NCBI GenBank assembly: GCA_965116465.1
Contig: OZ220687.1
Location: forward strand, 1,178,001-1,242,000
Length of the DNA: 64,000 nt
Direction of reading: 5' to 3'
From: VXNF01 sp965116465
Lineage (GTDB): Bacteria; Actinomycetota; Acidimicrobiia; Acidimicrobiales; CATQHL01
The position numbers and the translations under genes are program-made. The notes under the pieces were generated by a model. That model saw only the letters and a list, made by a program, of their open reading frames with translations. It was not told the DNA's origin and did not search any database. Positions 15,109-24,151 of the stretch are shown here, one piece after another; within the stretch, counting starts at the first letter, position 1; each line of letters opens with the position of its first letter.

Positions 15109-16275
15109 ATGCGCCGCGGCGAGACGGGCCACTACCGCATCACGATGCACGGCGGCGAGGAGGTCCGCGCCTTCGTCCCCGAACCGCTGCCCCCCGAGCC
15201 CCCGCTCCAACTCGACGGACCTCTATTGAAGGCGCTTGAGGCGGCAAACCGCTCTCTCGGTCGCCTCGACGGCATCTCGACCCTGCTCCCGGACAAGTCC
15301 CTCTTCCTGTACCACTACGTGCGCAAGGAGGCTGTCCTCTCGTCACAGATCGAAGGAACGCAGTCCTCGCTCACCGACCTGCTACAGCACGAGAGAGGCG
15401 ACGCTCCGGGAGTTCCCCATAACGACGTCGCCGAGGTCTCCCGCTACGTCGCCGCGCTGGAGCACGGGTTGAGGCGACTCCGGGAGGACAACTTCCCGCT
15501 CTCGAATCGGCTGATCCGGGAGGTCCACGGCGTGCTCCTGGCGTCGGGGCGGGGGAGCGAGAAGGCACCCGGCGAGTTCCGGCGCTCGCAGAACTGGATC
15601 GGCGGAACCAGACCCGGGAACGCCGACTTCGTGCCGCCACCCCACACCGAGGTGGCGGACTGCATGGCCGCGCTGGAGCGCTTCCTGCACGCGGCCGACG
15701 ACGGGTTGCCGGACCTCGTGCGCGTCGGCTTGGCGCACGTGCAGTTGGAGACCATCCATCCCTTCGTCGACGGCAACGGACGGGTGGGGCGACTGCTCAT
15801 CACCTTCCTGCTGCGCCATGCCGGGTTGCTGCAGGATCCGCTCCTGTATCTGAGCCTCTACCTGAAGCAGAACCGCTCGGAGTACTACCGGCTGCTCACC
15901 GACGTTCGCCTCCACGGCGACTGGGAGGCATGGCTCGCCTTCTTCCTCGAAGGTGTGCGCGTGACCGCGGACGGCGCCTTCGCCACCGCGATGCGCCTGA
16001 CGGAGATGTTCAGGGACGACAAGTCGCGCATCTCCTCACTCGGCCGCGCGGCCAACTCCGCGCTGCGAGTGCATGAGGCGCTGATGGCAACGCCCATCCG
16101 CAGCATCCCGGAGATCAGCCGAGAATCGGGACTCTCCTATCCGGGTGCGGCGGCCGGGATGGACCGGCTCATCGAACTCGGGATCGCCGAGGAGGTTCCG
16201 GGATACTGGCGAAGCCGGATCTTCGTGTACGCCCAGTACACGAACATCCTCACCGAGGGGACCGAGCCGCTCTAG
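15109..16275 (+). CDS. Fic family protein with intact catalytic and inhibitory motifs
   Basis: A 388-residue Fic (AMP-transferase) protein. The Fic/DOC N-terminal region carries the class II inhibitory motif (S/T)xxxE(G/N) as S78-S-Q-I-E82-G83. The catalytic loop HPFVDGNGRVGR starts at H217 and is complete, so the protein should transfer AMP (or a related nucleotide moiety) to a target unless inhibited. A C-terminal winged helix (about 330-388: SIPEISRESGLSYPGAAAGM) may bind DNA, as in many bacterial Fic proteins. The start is supported by GAAGGA 11-16 bp upstream. A large palindrome precedes it, consistent with self-regulation. The target is unknown. Confidence 0.92.
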   Translation: MRRGETGHYRITMHGGEEVRAFVPEPLPPEPPLQLDGPLLKALEAANRSLGRLDGISTLLPDKSLFLYHYVRKEAVLSSQIEGTQSSLTDLLQHERGDAPGVPHNDVAEVSRYVAALEHGLRRLREDNFPLSNRLIREVHGVLLASGRGSEKAPGEFRRSQNWIGGTRPGNADFVPPPHTEVADCMAALERFLHAADDGLPDLVRVGLAHVQLETIHPFVDGNGRVGRLLITFLLRHAGLLQDPLLYLSLYLKQNRSEYYRLLTDVRLHGDWEAWLAFFLEGVRVTADGAFATAMRLTEMFRDDKSRISSLGRAANSALRVHEALMATPIRSIPEISRESGLSYPGAAAGMDRLIELGIAEEVPGYWRSRIFVYAQYTNILTEGTEPL

Positions 16276-16384
16276 GCGCGACACCGGTCCGGCCGGCGCG
16301 CATTCCGGGCGGAGAGGAATCCACCGTCCCGCGGTCGCGCCCGCGGCTTGCACGGACTGCTCGGGGCTCTCCTAGCGTTGGGGC

Positions 16385-16873
16385 GTGGCCGATGCGGTTC
16401 TGGATCAACTCGACGCACTGGGACTGGCCTATGAGGTGGTGACCTGCGATCCCGACCTGGCGGACACGGCCAACTTCTGCGCGGCTTACGGCTACGCCCC
16501 GGAGGACAGCGCGAACGCCATCGTGGTGATCGGCAAGTCCGACCCGCCGCGCTACGTGATGTGCCTGGTGCTGTCCTCCACCCGCCTGGACGTGAACCGG
16601 GTGGTGCGCAAGCGGCTGGGCGTGCGGCGGGCCTCGTTCGCCTCGGCGGACCAGACCAAGGAACTGACCGGCATGGCGATCGGCGGGGTCACCGTGTTCG
16701 GGTCCACCACCGACCTGCCCCTGTGGGTGGACGCCCGGGTGATGCAGCGCCCCGAGCTGATCATCGGCGGCGGCGGGCGCGACCGCAAGCTGCTGGTGCC
16801 GCCCGCCACGATCGCCGGGCACCCCGACGTGACCGTCGTGGAGGACCTGGCGATGCCGATCCCGACGGAGTAG
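16385..16873 (+). CDS. YbaK/EbsC-family aminoacyl-tRNA deacylase
   Basis: A 162-residue protein with the YbaK/ProX fold pattern: ADTANFCAAYGYAPEDSANA, then IVVIGKSDPPRYVMCLVLSS, a conserved middle DVNRVVRKRLGVRRASFASA, TGMAIGGVTVFGSTTDLPLW and the C-terminal IIGGGGRDRKLLVPP. Members hydrolyse mischarged tRNAs such as Cys-tRNA(Pro) in trans, or related substrates. The lysine of the VIGKS segment is in the place of the catalytic Lys of the family. GTG start; monocistronic. Substrate specificity cannot be read from the sequence. Confidence 0.85.
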   Translation: MADAVLDQLDALGLAYEVVTCDPDLADTANFCAAYGYAPEDSANAIVVIGKSDPPRYVMCLVLSSTRLDVNRVVRKRLGVRRASFASADQTKELTGMAIGGVTVFGSTTDLPLWVDARVMQRPELIIGGGGRDRKLLVPPATIAGHPDVTVVEDLAMPIPTE

Positions 16874-16909
16874 GCCGCGCCGGGCCCACTCACATCCGGC
16901 CGGCGCCGG

Positions 16910-17314
16910 TCAGTAGTCCGACGGGAACAGCAGCGTGGTCTGCGAGCGCACGCCTTCGGAGTCCTCGGCCTCGGTGATGATCCAGAGCCGCTCGTCGCCG
17001 GCGCCGTCGCCACCGTCCCCGCCGGAGCCCCGGCGGACCTGCACCGGGATCAGGTAGCTCGACAGGATCCTGGCGCCGGTGACCAGCGCCAGGTTGTTGG
17101 CCTCGGCGTCGTGGCCGTCGAGGTCGCCCCAGTCGCCGACCGCGTGCCGTCGCAGGCACGCCATGACGAACGCCCGACCCTCGTCCCGGCCCAGCAGATG
17201 CCGATCAACGGCCCGGGTGGCGACCAGATACCCCAGCGGCACCCGTATGCGCGGCTCTGCGCCGCCCGCGGCGCCCCGCCCACCGGGCACGTTTGAATTG
17301 ATCCGAACCGGCAT
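16910..17314 (-). CDS. Conserved hypothetical protein of a family common on plasmids
   Basis: A 134-residue protein with a recognisable pattern: LGYLVATRAVDRHLL, then HAVGDWGDLDGHDAEANNLA and a C-terminal LWIITEAED...TTLLFPSDY. Proteins with this GDWGDL...WIITEAD...TTVLLP pattern are widespread on plasmids and genomic islands and are sometimes named, without good evidence, as type I restriction subunits. Function unknown. The start is set at the ATG preceded by GAAGGGAGAAG; a longer ORF exists upstream without support. Convergent with the YbaK gene, 36 bp away. Confidence 0.6.
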   Translation of the reverse strand: MPVRINSNVPGGRGAAGGAEPRIRVPLGYLVATRAVDRHLLGRDEGRAFVMACLRRHAVGDWGDLDGHDAEANNLALVTGARILSSYLIPVQVRRGSGGDGGDGAGDERLWIITEAEDSEGVRSQTTLLFPSDY

Positions 17315-17407
17315 GGCTTCTCCCTTCTTCCAGCCGCGATCCATCGACCGGATCCGGCACGGCATTGGGGGAAGCCAGCGAGCACGATACATGCAAATTT
17401 ATGGAAA

Positions 17408-17421
17408 CACTATGTATAGTG
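17408..17421. promoter_or_regulatory. Palindrome in the promoter region of the 16910-17314 gene
   Basis: CACTAT-GT-ATAGTG is a perfect 6-bp inverted repeat in an A/T-rich patch about 95 bp upstream of the minus-strand gene start. Promoter or operator role is inferred from position. Confidence 0.35.
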
Positions 17422-17494
17422 ATTCGCTCTCGCTGCCGTGCGCACGCCGAGCAGCGAGCCGCCGGCGGTGATTCTCCGGCGCCGGCGAGGGCCG

Positions 17495-18241
17495 CTAGAC
17501 CCAGATGTGCATGGGGTAGCCGGTCTCGTCCTGCTCGCCGGCACCCAGGCATTCGGCCTCGCCGGCGGCGATACGCCGGGCGGTCCAGGCGGCAGCGGCG
17601 GCATCGAGCAGGTCGTCGATCGCCGGTTGGAGGGGACCGGGCAGAGGCGTGAACAGGACCGCCTCGGAGATGTTGCCGAAGACGCGCGCCAGCGCCGCAC
17701 AGCGCTCCTGTATGCCGGCCAGCTTGCTCTTGGACGATGCCATGGGTGTCCCGGCCAGGCGTACGAAGCTGCTCTCCGGGTGGACCTCGGCGGCCCGGGA
17801 CCGAGCCGCAGGGGCGAAGTCCTCCGACGCCAGCGCATCCCGCAGCTCGCGGATCTTGGGCATCAGGGCGAACGTCTGTCGGGAGAGCCCGAGACCGGTC
17901 TCCTCCCGACAGCGTCGGTTGGCCTCCGGATAGTCCGTCGCCTCGAGCACGCACAGCGGCGGCGTCCAGAACAGCGAGGAGCGCCGCGTCCCCAGCAGCC
18001 GCCGGGCCTGGATGTCGGCGCTGCGCCTCTCGGCGCCCGGCAGCCCGACAGGCATGTCGATCCCCACGACCTCGAGACCTCGTTCCCGGGCCACGGCCCA
18101 GAGCTCCCCGAGCGTGCGCCACACCGAGAACTCCACGCCCGACCCGGCGGCGACCTCCGTCACGGCCATGACCCAACCGCCCCGGACCCCGTCCACTCCG
18201 GCCACGGAGCTCGCGGACCCCGTCTCGAACGCCGCGCTCAC
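17495..18241 (-). CDS. DUF429 domain protein (predicted RNase H-like nuclease)
   Basis: A 248-residue protein with the DUF429 pattern: VAGVDGVRGGWVMAV near the N-terminus, VVGIDMPVGLPGAERRSADI (about 79-98), RSSLFWTPP and a C-terminal DDLLDAAAAAWTARRIA. The acidic residues in GVDG, IDMP and DDLLDA fit a metal-dependent RNase H-like active site, which is the family prediction; activity is not established. GTG start. It is divergent from the FAD oxidoreductase gene at 18332 across ~90 bp. Confidence 0.8.
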   Translation of the reverse strand: MSAAFETGSASSVAGVDGVRGGWVMAVTEVAAGSGVEFSVWRTLGELWAVARERGLEVVGIDMPVGLPGAERRSADIQARRLLGTRRSSLFWTPPLCVLEATDYPEANRRCREETGLGLSRQTFALMPKIRELRDALASEDFAPAARSRAAEVHPESSFVRLAGTPMASSKSKLAGIQERCAALARVFGNISEAVLFTPLPGPLQPAIDDLLDAAAAAWTARRIAAGEAECLGAGEQDETGYPMHIWV

Positions 18242-18331
18242 CGCACCTCCCGTGGGTCGGCCGACGGGGACATATCCTTACAGGCTGCACGACCTCTCGA
18301 TGGCGCTTTAGCAACCGGTGGGAGCAGGACC

Positions 18332-19690
18332 ATGCCGCAGAAAATCGCCATCGTCGGGGCGGGCGTCTCGGGGCTGGGGGCCGCATACGCGCTGCATCAC
18401 GACCCGGACCGCTTCGATTTCACGCTGTTCGAGGCCCACGACCGCATCGGCGGGAACGCCATCACCGCCGACATGCCCCAGGGCGACGGCACCTCGATCC
18501 CCTTCGACATCTCGGTCACCGCCTGCATCCCGTCGGTGTACGAGCACATCGTGGTGCTGATGGAGCGATTCGGCATCGACCTGGTCGACAGCAGGTTCAG
18601 CTACAGCGTGAAGTACCGGGGCGAGGTCTACGCCCACGACTTCGATTCCGACATCCGCGAGCAACTGCAGGATGAGATCGCCAGGTTCCAGCGGCTGCTG
18701 CGGCGGCTGCACCGGTTCGGCCGGCTGAGCCGCGCCCAGTCGAAGCTCCTGAACGCCCTCAACCCGTTCAACTACATCAGCATGGGGACGGTGCTGAACC
18801 TGGGGGGCTTCTCGGGGGAATTCCGCTACAAGATCCTGAAGCCCATGTTCGTCAACTTCGTCATGGCGACCAACGTGTTCGACATGCCCGCGGCGCTGTT
18901 CTCGCGGTACCTGGAGTTCTTCGACATCGAGTCGGCCACCCCCATGCAGACCTGGGACGGGGGCACCCGGCGCATCTACGAGAACCTGTCGGCCGGCTTC
19001 ACCGACAAGATCCACCTCAACCGGCCGGTGCGCAAGGTGTACCGGCAGCGCTCCGGCGTGGTGGTCGAGGACCACGAGGGTGTTCGGGAGAGCTTCGACG
19101 GGGTGATCTTCGCCTGCAACGCCAACCAGACGCTGATGATGCTGGACAGCCCGACGATGCTGGAGCGCTACATCCTCTCGTCGATCCGCTACGAGAGCGA
19201 GCTGCACAACCACACGGTGGTGCACTCCGACGCCTCGGTGCTGCCCGACACCGACGTGCGGGCACTGGACACCCGCAGCAACCACGTCGAGCAGTACGGC
19301 GCCCGGCCCGACAACTACGAGATCACCTACATCATGCACAACCAGCAGCCGTGGGTGAAGCGTTCCGAGCGGCCCTGTCTGGTGACCTTCAACCCCGTCA
19401 CCCCCATCGACGAGCAGAAGGTCATCAGGCGGTGGTGGTTCCAGCACATCGTGCACGACGTGAAGCACGTGGCGCTGCTGGTGAGCCTGTTCCGCTTCAT
19501 CCAGGGCCGCCGGCGCACCTGGCACTGCGGCGCCCACACGCTGATCAACAGCCAGGAGACCTGCCTGGTGAGCGGCCTGGCCGCGGCCCGCCAGATCGGC
19601 GCCGGCTACCCCTTCGACGACCCCGTCGCCCGCCGCGCCTTCAACTACTACGGCCGGATCCTCCACGGCTGGCGCTTCCGCAGGGCCTAG
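18332..19690 (+). CDS. FAD-dependent oxidoreductase (NAD(P)-binding Rossmann-like, amine-oxidase type)
   Basis: A 452-residue flavoprotein. The N-terminal dinucleotide-binding motif is IAIVGAGVSGLGAAYAL followed by FEAHDRIGGNA; a C-terminal region GAHTLINSQETCLVSGLAAA closes the FAD site. This resembles the NAD/FAD-binding proteins often found near cyclopropane-fatty-acid synthases and carotenoid-type desaturases, but no such partner is adjacent. Start ATG has GGAGCAGG 4-11 bp upstream. The first substrate-specific clue would be homology search; sequence alone shows only an oxidoreductase. Monocistronic. Confidence 0.85.
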   Translation: MPQKIAIVGAGVSGLGAAYALHHDPDRFDFTLFEAHDRIGGNAITADMPQGDGTSIPFDISVTACIPSVYEHIVVLMERFGIDLVDSRFSYSVKYRGEVYAHDFDSDIREQLQDEIARFQRLLRRLHRFGRLSRAQSKLLNALNPFNYISMGTVLNLGGFSGEFRYKILKPMFVNFVMATNVFDMPAALFSRYLEFFDIESATPMQTWDGGTRRIYENLSAGFTDKIHLNRPVRKVYRQRSGVVVEDHEGVRESFDGVIFACNANQTLMMLDSPTMLERYILSSIRYESELHNHTVVHSDASVLPDTDVRALDTRSNHVEQYGARPDNYEITYIMHNQQPWVKRSERPCLVTFNPVTPIDEQKVIRRWWFQHIVHDVKHVALLVSLFRFIQGRRRTWHCGAHTLINSQETCLVSGLAAARQIGAGYPFDDPVARRAFNYYGRILHGWRFRRA

Positions 19691-19767
19691 GGCCCGCAGC
19701 CCCCGGCGGGCAGTTCAGCGGACGAGCGCCGCCCTATCGACTCACCAGTGACCATTCACGACGCCTA

Positions 19768-19797
19768 ATGGCCGATAATGACCAGTCAACCGGCCAT
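19768..19797. promoter_or_regulatory. Inverted repeat upstream of the AbiEi-Fic gene
   Basis: ATGGCCG (19768-19774) and CGGCCAT (19791-19797) are perfect inverted arms with a 16-bp spacer in the A/T-rich 189-bp gap before the gene at 19880. Candidate operator for the N-terminal AbiEi-like DNA-binding domain. Confidence 0.35.
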
Positions 19798-19879
19798 CAG
19801 CCGAATTGTGGCCAGTATCCTGAACTACTAAGTCGAGAAAACGTAAACTTATGCGCCTATGGGCTGATATCGTTCACTC

Positions 19880-21379
19880 ATGGCGACCGCTCGTCCGCGA
19901 TGGCCAATAGGCCCTCGTACCCTGTTCTTCGACGACGTCGCCTCGCGCACCACTCTGTCCAAGGCGGTCGGAGCCGGACGGATCCGTCGCCTCGCCCCCC
20001 GGATCTACAGCGCAGACCTCGTCTCCGCAGAGTCTGAGATCGTCCGCCAGAACTGGCCGTTGCTCTGCAGCCACCTGCTACCGGGGGCGGTCATCGTGGA
20101 TCGCTCGGCAGCGACCGCCGGGGTGGTCTTCGACGGCCACCTGACCGTCGCCGCCGAAACCAGCCGGAAGATCATCGAGCTGCCCGGCCTCGAGATCCGG
20201 ATCCGGCCAGGAACACCACACCCGTCGGACTCGCCGTGGACCCACGGTCTCGTCATGTCGAGCCCCGCTCGCACTCTCGTCGACAATCTGGAGCCCAGTC
20301 GGAGCCGCGGCGGGCGACCCTCACGCACGCTGACGATGACCGAACTGGAGGACTGGGTGGCCCGCAAGTACATCACGTGGGGCCCCGAACGCACCGACCG
20401 CCTCCGTGCACAGGCCCGCGATCTGGCGTCCACGGCGGGGCGCGCTCACCATCTCGACACCATCGATGCGCTGTTCGATCAACTCGCCGGGATCGAACCG
20501 GTGCGATCCAGGGCCGGCGAACTGTTCCGGGCCGTCACGGCCGGTCAAGGATGGGACGGGCGGCGCATCCGCTTGTTCGCACAGGCGGCCGACACTCTCT
20601 CCCGACTCTCGTCCCCGGCGGTGCCGGATTGGCTCGCCGAATGCGACCCGCCAGGCGAGCTGCCGTTCTACGAGAGCTACTTCTCCAACTACATCGAGGG
20701 AACCACCTTCACCGTTGAGGCGGCGCGCCGCATAGTCGAGACCGGAATCCCGCCGGCGGAGCGACCGGCGGATGGCCACGACATCCTCGGTACGTACCGC
20801 TGCGTCGTCGACCCCATCGGACGAGCGGCAACGTCGACCGACCCCGACGAACTCATCGACAATCTGGTCACGCGCCATCAGGAGATCATGCGGGGTCGAC
20901 CCGACAAGAACCCGGGAATCTGGAAGACCGAGAACAACCGCGTCGGCTCCTACGACTTCGTTGACAAGAACCTCGTCGAAGGCACGCTCCGTAAAGGCCT
21001 CGAACATCTGGGCGATCTGCCCGAAGGGTTCGCGAGAGCTCTCTATCTGATGATCGTCGTCACGGAGGTCCACCCCTTCAAGGACGGCAACGGCCGCGTG
21101 GCACGCGTCATGATGAATGCGGAGCTATCGGCCGCAGCCGCCGCCCGGATCGTCATACCGAGCGTCTACCGGAACGAGTACCTCGCCGGTCTGCGGCGCA
21201 CCTCCACGACGGACGGCGATCTCGCCGCATACGTCCGAGTCATGACCCACGCATGGCGGTGGTCGGCTGCGATGCCGTGGAACGACACGGCTGCAACGGA
21301 GGGCCAACTCCTCGCCACCAACGCGCTGCTCGACTCGACCGACGCAGAGGTCAGAGGCATCCGGCTCGAACTCCCGTAG
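19880..21379 (+). CDS. Fusion of an AbiEi-antitoxin-like N-terminus with a Fic domain
   Basis: A 499-residue protein. Residues 14-47 (TLFFDDVASRTTLSKAVGAG, RLAPRIYSADL) match the winged-helix start of AbiEi-type antitoxins, continuing with HLLPGAVIVDRSAA and PARTLVDNL. The C-terminal half is a Fic domain with the inhibitory motif S269-N-Y-I-E273-G274 and the catalytic loop HPFKDGNGRVARVM from H398. All key residues are intact, so AMPylation is likely, held in check by the in-cis inhibitory helix. The N-terminal domain probably binds the gene's own promoter. Such AbiEi-Fic proteins occur in actinobacteria but their targets are uncharacterised to my knowledge. Confidence 0.85.
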   Translation: MATARPRWPIGPRTLFFDDVASRTTLSKAVGAGRIRRLAPRIYSADLVSAESEIVRQNWPLLCSHLLPGAVIVDRSAATAGVVFDGHLTVAAETSRKIIELPGLEIRIRPGTPHPSDSPWTHGLVMSSPARTLVDNLEPSRSRGGRPSRTLTMTELEDWVARKYITWGPERTDRLRAQARDLASTAGRAHHLDTIDALFDQLAGIEPVRSRAGELFRAVTAGQGWDGRRIRLFAQAADTLSRLSSPAVPDWLAECDPPGELPFYESYFSNYIEGTTFTVEAARRIVETGIPPAERPADGHDILGTYRCVVDPIGRAATSTDPDELIDNLVTRHQEIMRGRPDKNPGIWKTENNRVGSYDFVDKNLVEGTLRKGLEHLGDLPEGFARALYLMIVVTEVHPFKDGNGRVARVMMNAELSAAAAARIVIPSVYRNEYLAGLRRTSTTDGDLAAYVRVMTHAWRWSAAMPWNDTAATEGQLLATNALLDSTDAEVRGIRLELP

Positions 21380-21530
21380 CGCTCGACCTCTGGACAACCC
21401 GATCAGAGCCGCCGCGCTGCGCCAGCTTTGAGCGTGATTCCAGATCATATCAATCTATTTCATGGCTATTGAATTTGCGCCGATCCCGGGGTACTGGTAG
21501 CGTGACCGGCGTGTTCGGGGGTGTGCACCG

Positions 21531-22295
21531 ATGAGTGCGGTGGTGGCCGGCCCTCCAGGGATCGATGTCGAGTACCCGGAGGGACCCAAGGTGCCGGAGG
21601 GGGATCTGCAGGTGAGCCGGCGGTTGGAGTTGCTGGTCGCCCTGCGCCACTGGTTGGCGGGCCGGCCCGACGGTGACAGATCCTGGGCCTCCAGTGACAT
21701 CAACGTGTACTACAAGCAGGGCGACCCGCGTGTCGTCGTCGCGCCCGACATCGCCGTGGCGTTCGGCGTGGATGTTGCCGCTCTGGACGGCCAGGGCACC
21801 TACCGGGTGTGGGAGGCCGGAGCGCCGCCCGCCTTCGTGCTGGAGGTCGCCTCGCCGAAGACCGTCGACGTCGATCTGAACGAGAAGCCGGCCAAGTACG
21901 CCGAACTCGGCGTGCACGAGTACTGGCGCCTGGACCCCACCGGCGGCGAACTGCTGGATCCGCCGTTGCAGGGCGAGCGGCGCCGGTCGGGCCGCTGGGA
22001 GCCCATCGAGGTGGTCGCGGGCAGCGACGGTGTGCTGCGGGGCCACAGCGAGGCTCTCGGCCTGGACCTCTGCTGGGAGCCGCCGAAGCTGCGGCTGTTC
22101 GACCCTGCCACCGGGGCATGGCTCCTCGATCCCGACGACCTCCTCGAAGCCCGGAACACAGCCGAGACCCGCGCCGCCCGCGAAGCCGCCCGAGCCGACC
22201 GAGCGACCGCCGCCCGGCGGGCCGCCGAGGCGGAACTCGCCGCACTGCGCCGCAGCCTGGGCGACCCCCCACCCCCCGACGACGGCGAAGAGTAG
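21531..22295 (+). CDS. Uma2 family endonuclease (DUF820)
   Basis: A 254-residue protein of the PD-(D/E)XK-like Uma2 family. The core pattern is visible: ASSDINVYYKQGDPRVVVAP followed by DIAVAFGV, then PAFVLEVASPKTVDVDLNEK and PAKYAELGVHEYWRLDPTGG. The D of PDIAV, E of LEVASP and K of NEKPAKY form the expected nuclease-like active site. The C-terminus (about 205-245) is an Ala/Arg/Glu-rich coiled coil. These proteins are abundant in cyanobacteria and actinobacteria; biological role unsettled. GTG/ATG start ambiguity is small. Upstream is a 150-bp gap without a clear element. Confidence 0.85.
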   Translation: MSAVVAGPPGIDVEYPEGPKVPEGDLQVSRRLELLVALRHWLAGRPDGDRSWASSDINVYYKQGDPRVVVAPDIAVAFGVDVAALDGQGTYRVWEAGAPPAFVLEVASPKTVDVDLNEKPAKYAELGVHEYWRLDPTGGELLDPPLQGERRRSGRWEPIEVVAGSDGVLRGHSEALGLDLCWEPPKLRLFDPATGAWLLDPDDLLEARNTAETRAAREAARADRATAARRAAEAELAALRRSLGDPPPPDDGEE

Positions 22296-22354
22296 ACGGC
22301 AACGGCCGGGGACGGCAGCGACGGAGCCTCGTGGAAAAGTTCACTCATCCGCAG

Positions 22355-22407
22355 TTGTGACATATTCGTAAGGATTATCCGTCTACATCTCACGAATACG
22401 TCATAAC
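22355..22407. repeat. Paired inverted TGACATA sites at the 3' side of the AlbA_2 ATPase gene
   Basis: TTGTGACATATTCGTAA at 22355-22371 and the inverted CACGAATACGTCATAAC at 22391-22407 match at 14 of 17 positions with a 19-bp spacer. The pair begins 5 bp beyond the stop of the minus-strand ATPase gene. The same motif recurs in inverted pairing at 24144-24192, at the gene's 5' end. It could form a terminator stem, but the recurrence at both ends argues for protein-binding sites or element ends. Confidence 0.6.
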
Positions 22408-22411
22408 TCTG

Positions 22412-24151
22412 TCATTGCCCTGCGTGGGGCGGTCCGGGAAGGACGTAGTGGCTGCCCCGCCTGCTGCCGCGGCGTTCGAGCCGGCCGGCGGCAACGAGGG
22501 AGTTGAGCACCCGCAGCGCGGCCACGCGGTCGAGGCCGGTGCGATCCCGGACAGCCTCGTTGGTCACGGGGCCTTCCCTCGCCAGCGCCATCACCACCTC
22601 GCCGGGGTCCTCGGGCCGGATACGCACACCGCCGGGTCCCTCGACACCCTCGAGATGCGGCGCCAGCACGTAGGTGGCACCCGAGCCCGTGCCCCGCTGT
22701 TGCACCAAGCCGCGGTCGCGCAGGCGGTGGAGTGCCGCCCGGGCCTCGGCGGTGTCCACGTCGAGCAGGCGGCGGACGTGGCCGTTGGTGAGCGTCTCGC
22801 CACGGGCGACCTCCAGCAAGACGCGGGCGTCCCTCCCCTCGGTGCCGTCGGGCATTCCCCCGAGGTCGCCGACCGAGCGGGGCCGCACCGCGCCGGACGC
22901 CTCGCCGCTCAGCGTTCGAGCCAGCCAGGCCCGCTCCTGCGGTGCCGCCTCGGAACCCAGCAGCAGCGTGACGGCGACCGACGAGTCGTCCGCCTCGAAA
23001 CGCGGCGGGGCCATGAGGTTCAGGGCCATGTGGTCACGCATGAGGCGGACGCCGCGTCCTGCGTCCTCGGCGATGCCGAAGAAGCGCAGCGTGCGGATCA
23101 ACAGCACGTTGCGGGGGACCGACCGGAGGGCCAGCAGGTCGAGGGACACGCCGTCGGGCAACCCGCCCGGCGAGCGGACCACGACCCGGTTTGGCCGGAT
23201 CTCGATGCGCACGGCCTCAGCGGCCGCCGTCGGAGCGTAGGACCGGTGGGCGACCGCGTTGGCGATTGCCTCCCGCAGCACGACCCGGGGAAGGCGGTGC
23301 AGTTCGTGTCGCAGCACGCCCAGCACCACCAGGTCGAACCCCAACTCGTCGAGCACGAAATCGACGGCCGCTTCGATCTGCCGCTGCAGCGGACCGCGGA
23401 ACTCGGCGCGCCGGTCGTAGTCCAGCGCCTCGGACCGGTAGCGGAACACCTCGACGAACGGCTTCCCCAACGCCCCGGCGGGATCGGCCAGCAGGTACAG
23501 CGCCCCGGCCACGCTGAGGCGGTCCCCGTCGCCGTTGTGCACCAGGAAACCGCTGTCGCGCAGGCGATCCAGCAAGTCCGGCTGCGGCGCTCCCGGTGAT
23601 ACCGGCCACTGCCACGCCCCGGAGAGTTCCCCCGCCAGGGTGGGATCGATGGCGTCGGGCCGCAGCGCTGTGGGAGCCGCCTCCACGGTGCGCACGAACC
23701 GCCGGGCGATGAAGTCGGAGAGTTCCGCCCCGAGCAGCGTGTGATTGGAGGCGCCGCGCCGTTCCTTCACCGCGCCGCTGGCGAGTTGCGCGAATCCGTC
23801 CCGGCGGCGCCCGACCCCGATGGCCACGACCGTGCGCCCATCCACGACGAGCCGATGGATGTGGTGCGGCCCCAGGTCGCGCACCTGGCCCAGGGCGTTC
23901 CGGAGCCGCGTCTCGCCGCCGGTTCCGAGGTCCACGCCGCGGACCACCCCGTCGTCGGTCACGCCGAGGAGCACCACCCCGCCATCGGCATTGGAGAACG
24001 CCATCGCCGTCTCGGCGATACGGGAGTGCGACACACCCTCCTTGAACTCGACGCGAACACCCTCACGCGGGAACTCCACCGCAAACTCCGCGGCGGTGAA
24101 AGAGGCCGCTGGAGCGCGCCCAGAGGCAGGGTGGAACATCGGATATGACAT
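22412..24151 (-). CDS. AlbA_2 / HATPase_c_4 (Schlafen-like) ATP-binding protein, putative regulator
   Basis: A 579-residue protein. Residues ~25-130 form the AlbA_2 (Schlafen AAA-4) domain: VEFKEGVSHSRIAETAMAFS followed by NADGGVVLLGVTDDG, the phosphate-binding signature. Residues ~290-400 match the GHKL-type HATPase_c_4 domain (LREAIANAVAHRSY, GRGVRLMRDHM). Two winged-helix segments close the protein (GETLTNGHVRRLLDVDTAEA; EGPVTNEAVRDRTGLDRVAA), implying DNA binding. The start ATG lies inside one arm of the inverted repeat 24144-24192, so autoregulation is likely; an ATG at 24139 would leave the arm free. Members occur in islands and near defence genes; target unknown. Confidence 0.8.
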   Translation of the reverse strand: MSYPMFHPASGRAPAASFTAAEFAVEFPREGVRVEFKEGVSHSRIAETAMAFSNADGGVVLLGVTDDGVVRGVDLGTGGETRLRNALGQVRDLGPHHIHRLVVDGRTVVAIGVGRRRDGFAQLASGAVKERRGASNHTLLGAELSDFIARRFVRTVEAAPTALRPDAIDPTLAGELSGAWQWPVSPGAPQPDLLDRLRDSGFLVHNGDGDRLSVAGALYLLADPAGALGKPFVEVFRYRSEALDYDRRAEFRGPLQRQIEAAVDFVLDELGFDLVVLGVLRHELHRLPRVVLREAIANAVAHRSYAPTAAAEAVRIEIRPNRVVVRSPGGLPDGVSLDLLALRSVPRNVLLIRTLRFFGIAEDAGRGVRLMRDHMALNLMAPPRFEADDSSVAVTLLLGSEAAPQERAWLARTLSGEASGAVRPRSVGDLGGMPDGTEGRDARVLLEVARGETLTNGHVRRLLDVDTAEARAALHRLRDRGLVQQRGTGSGATYVLAPHLEGVEGPGGVRIRPEDPGEVVMALAREGPVTNEAVRDRTGLDRVAALRVLNSLVAAGRLERRGSRRGSHYVLPGPPHAGQ

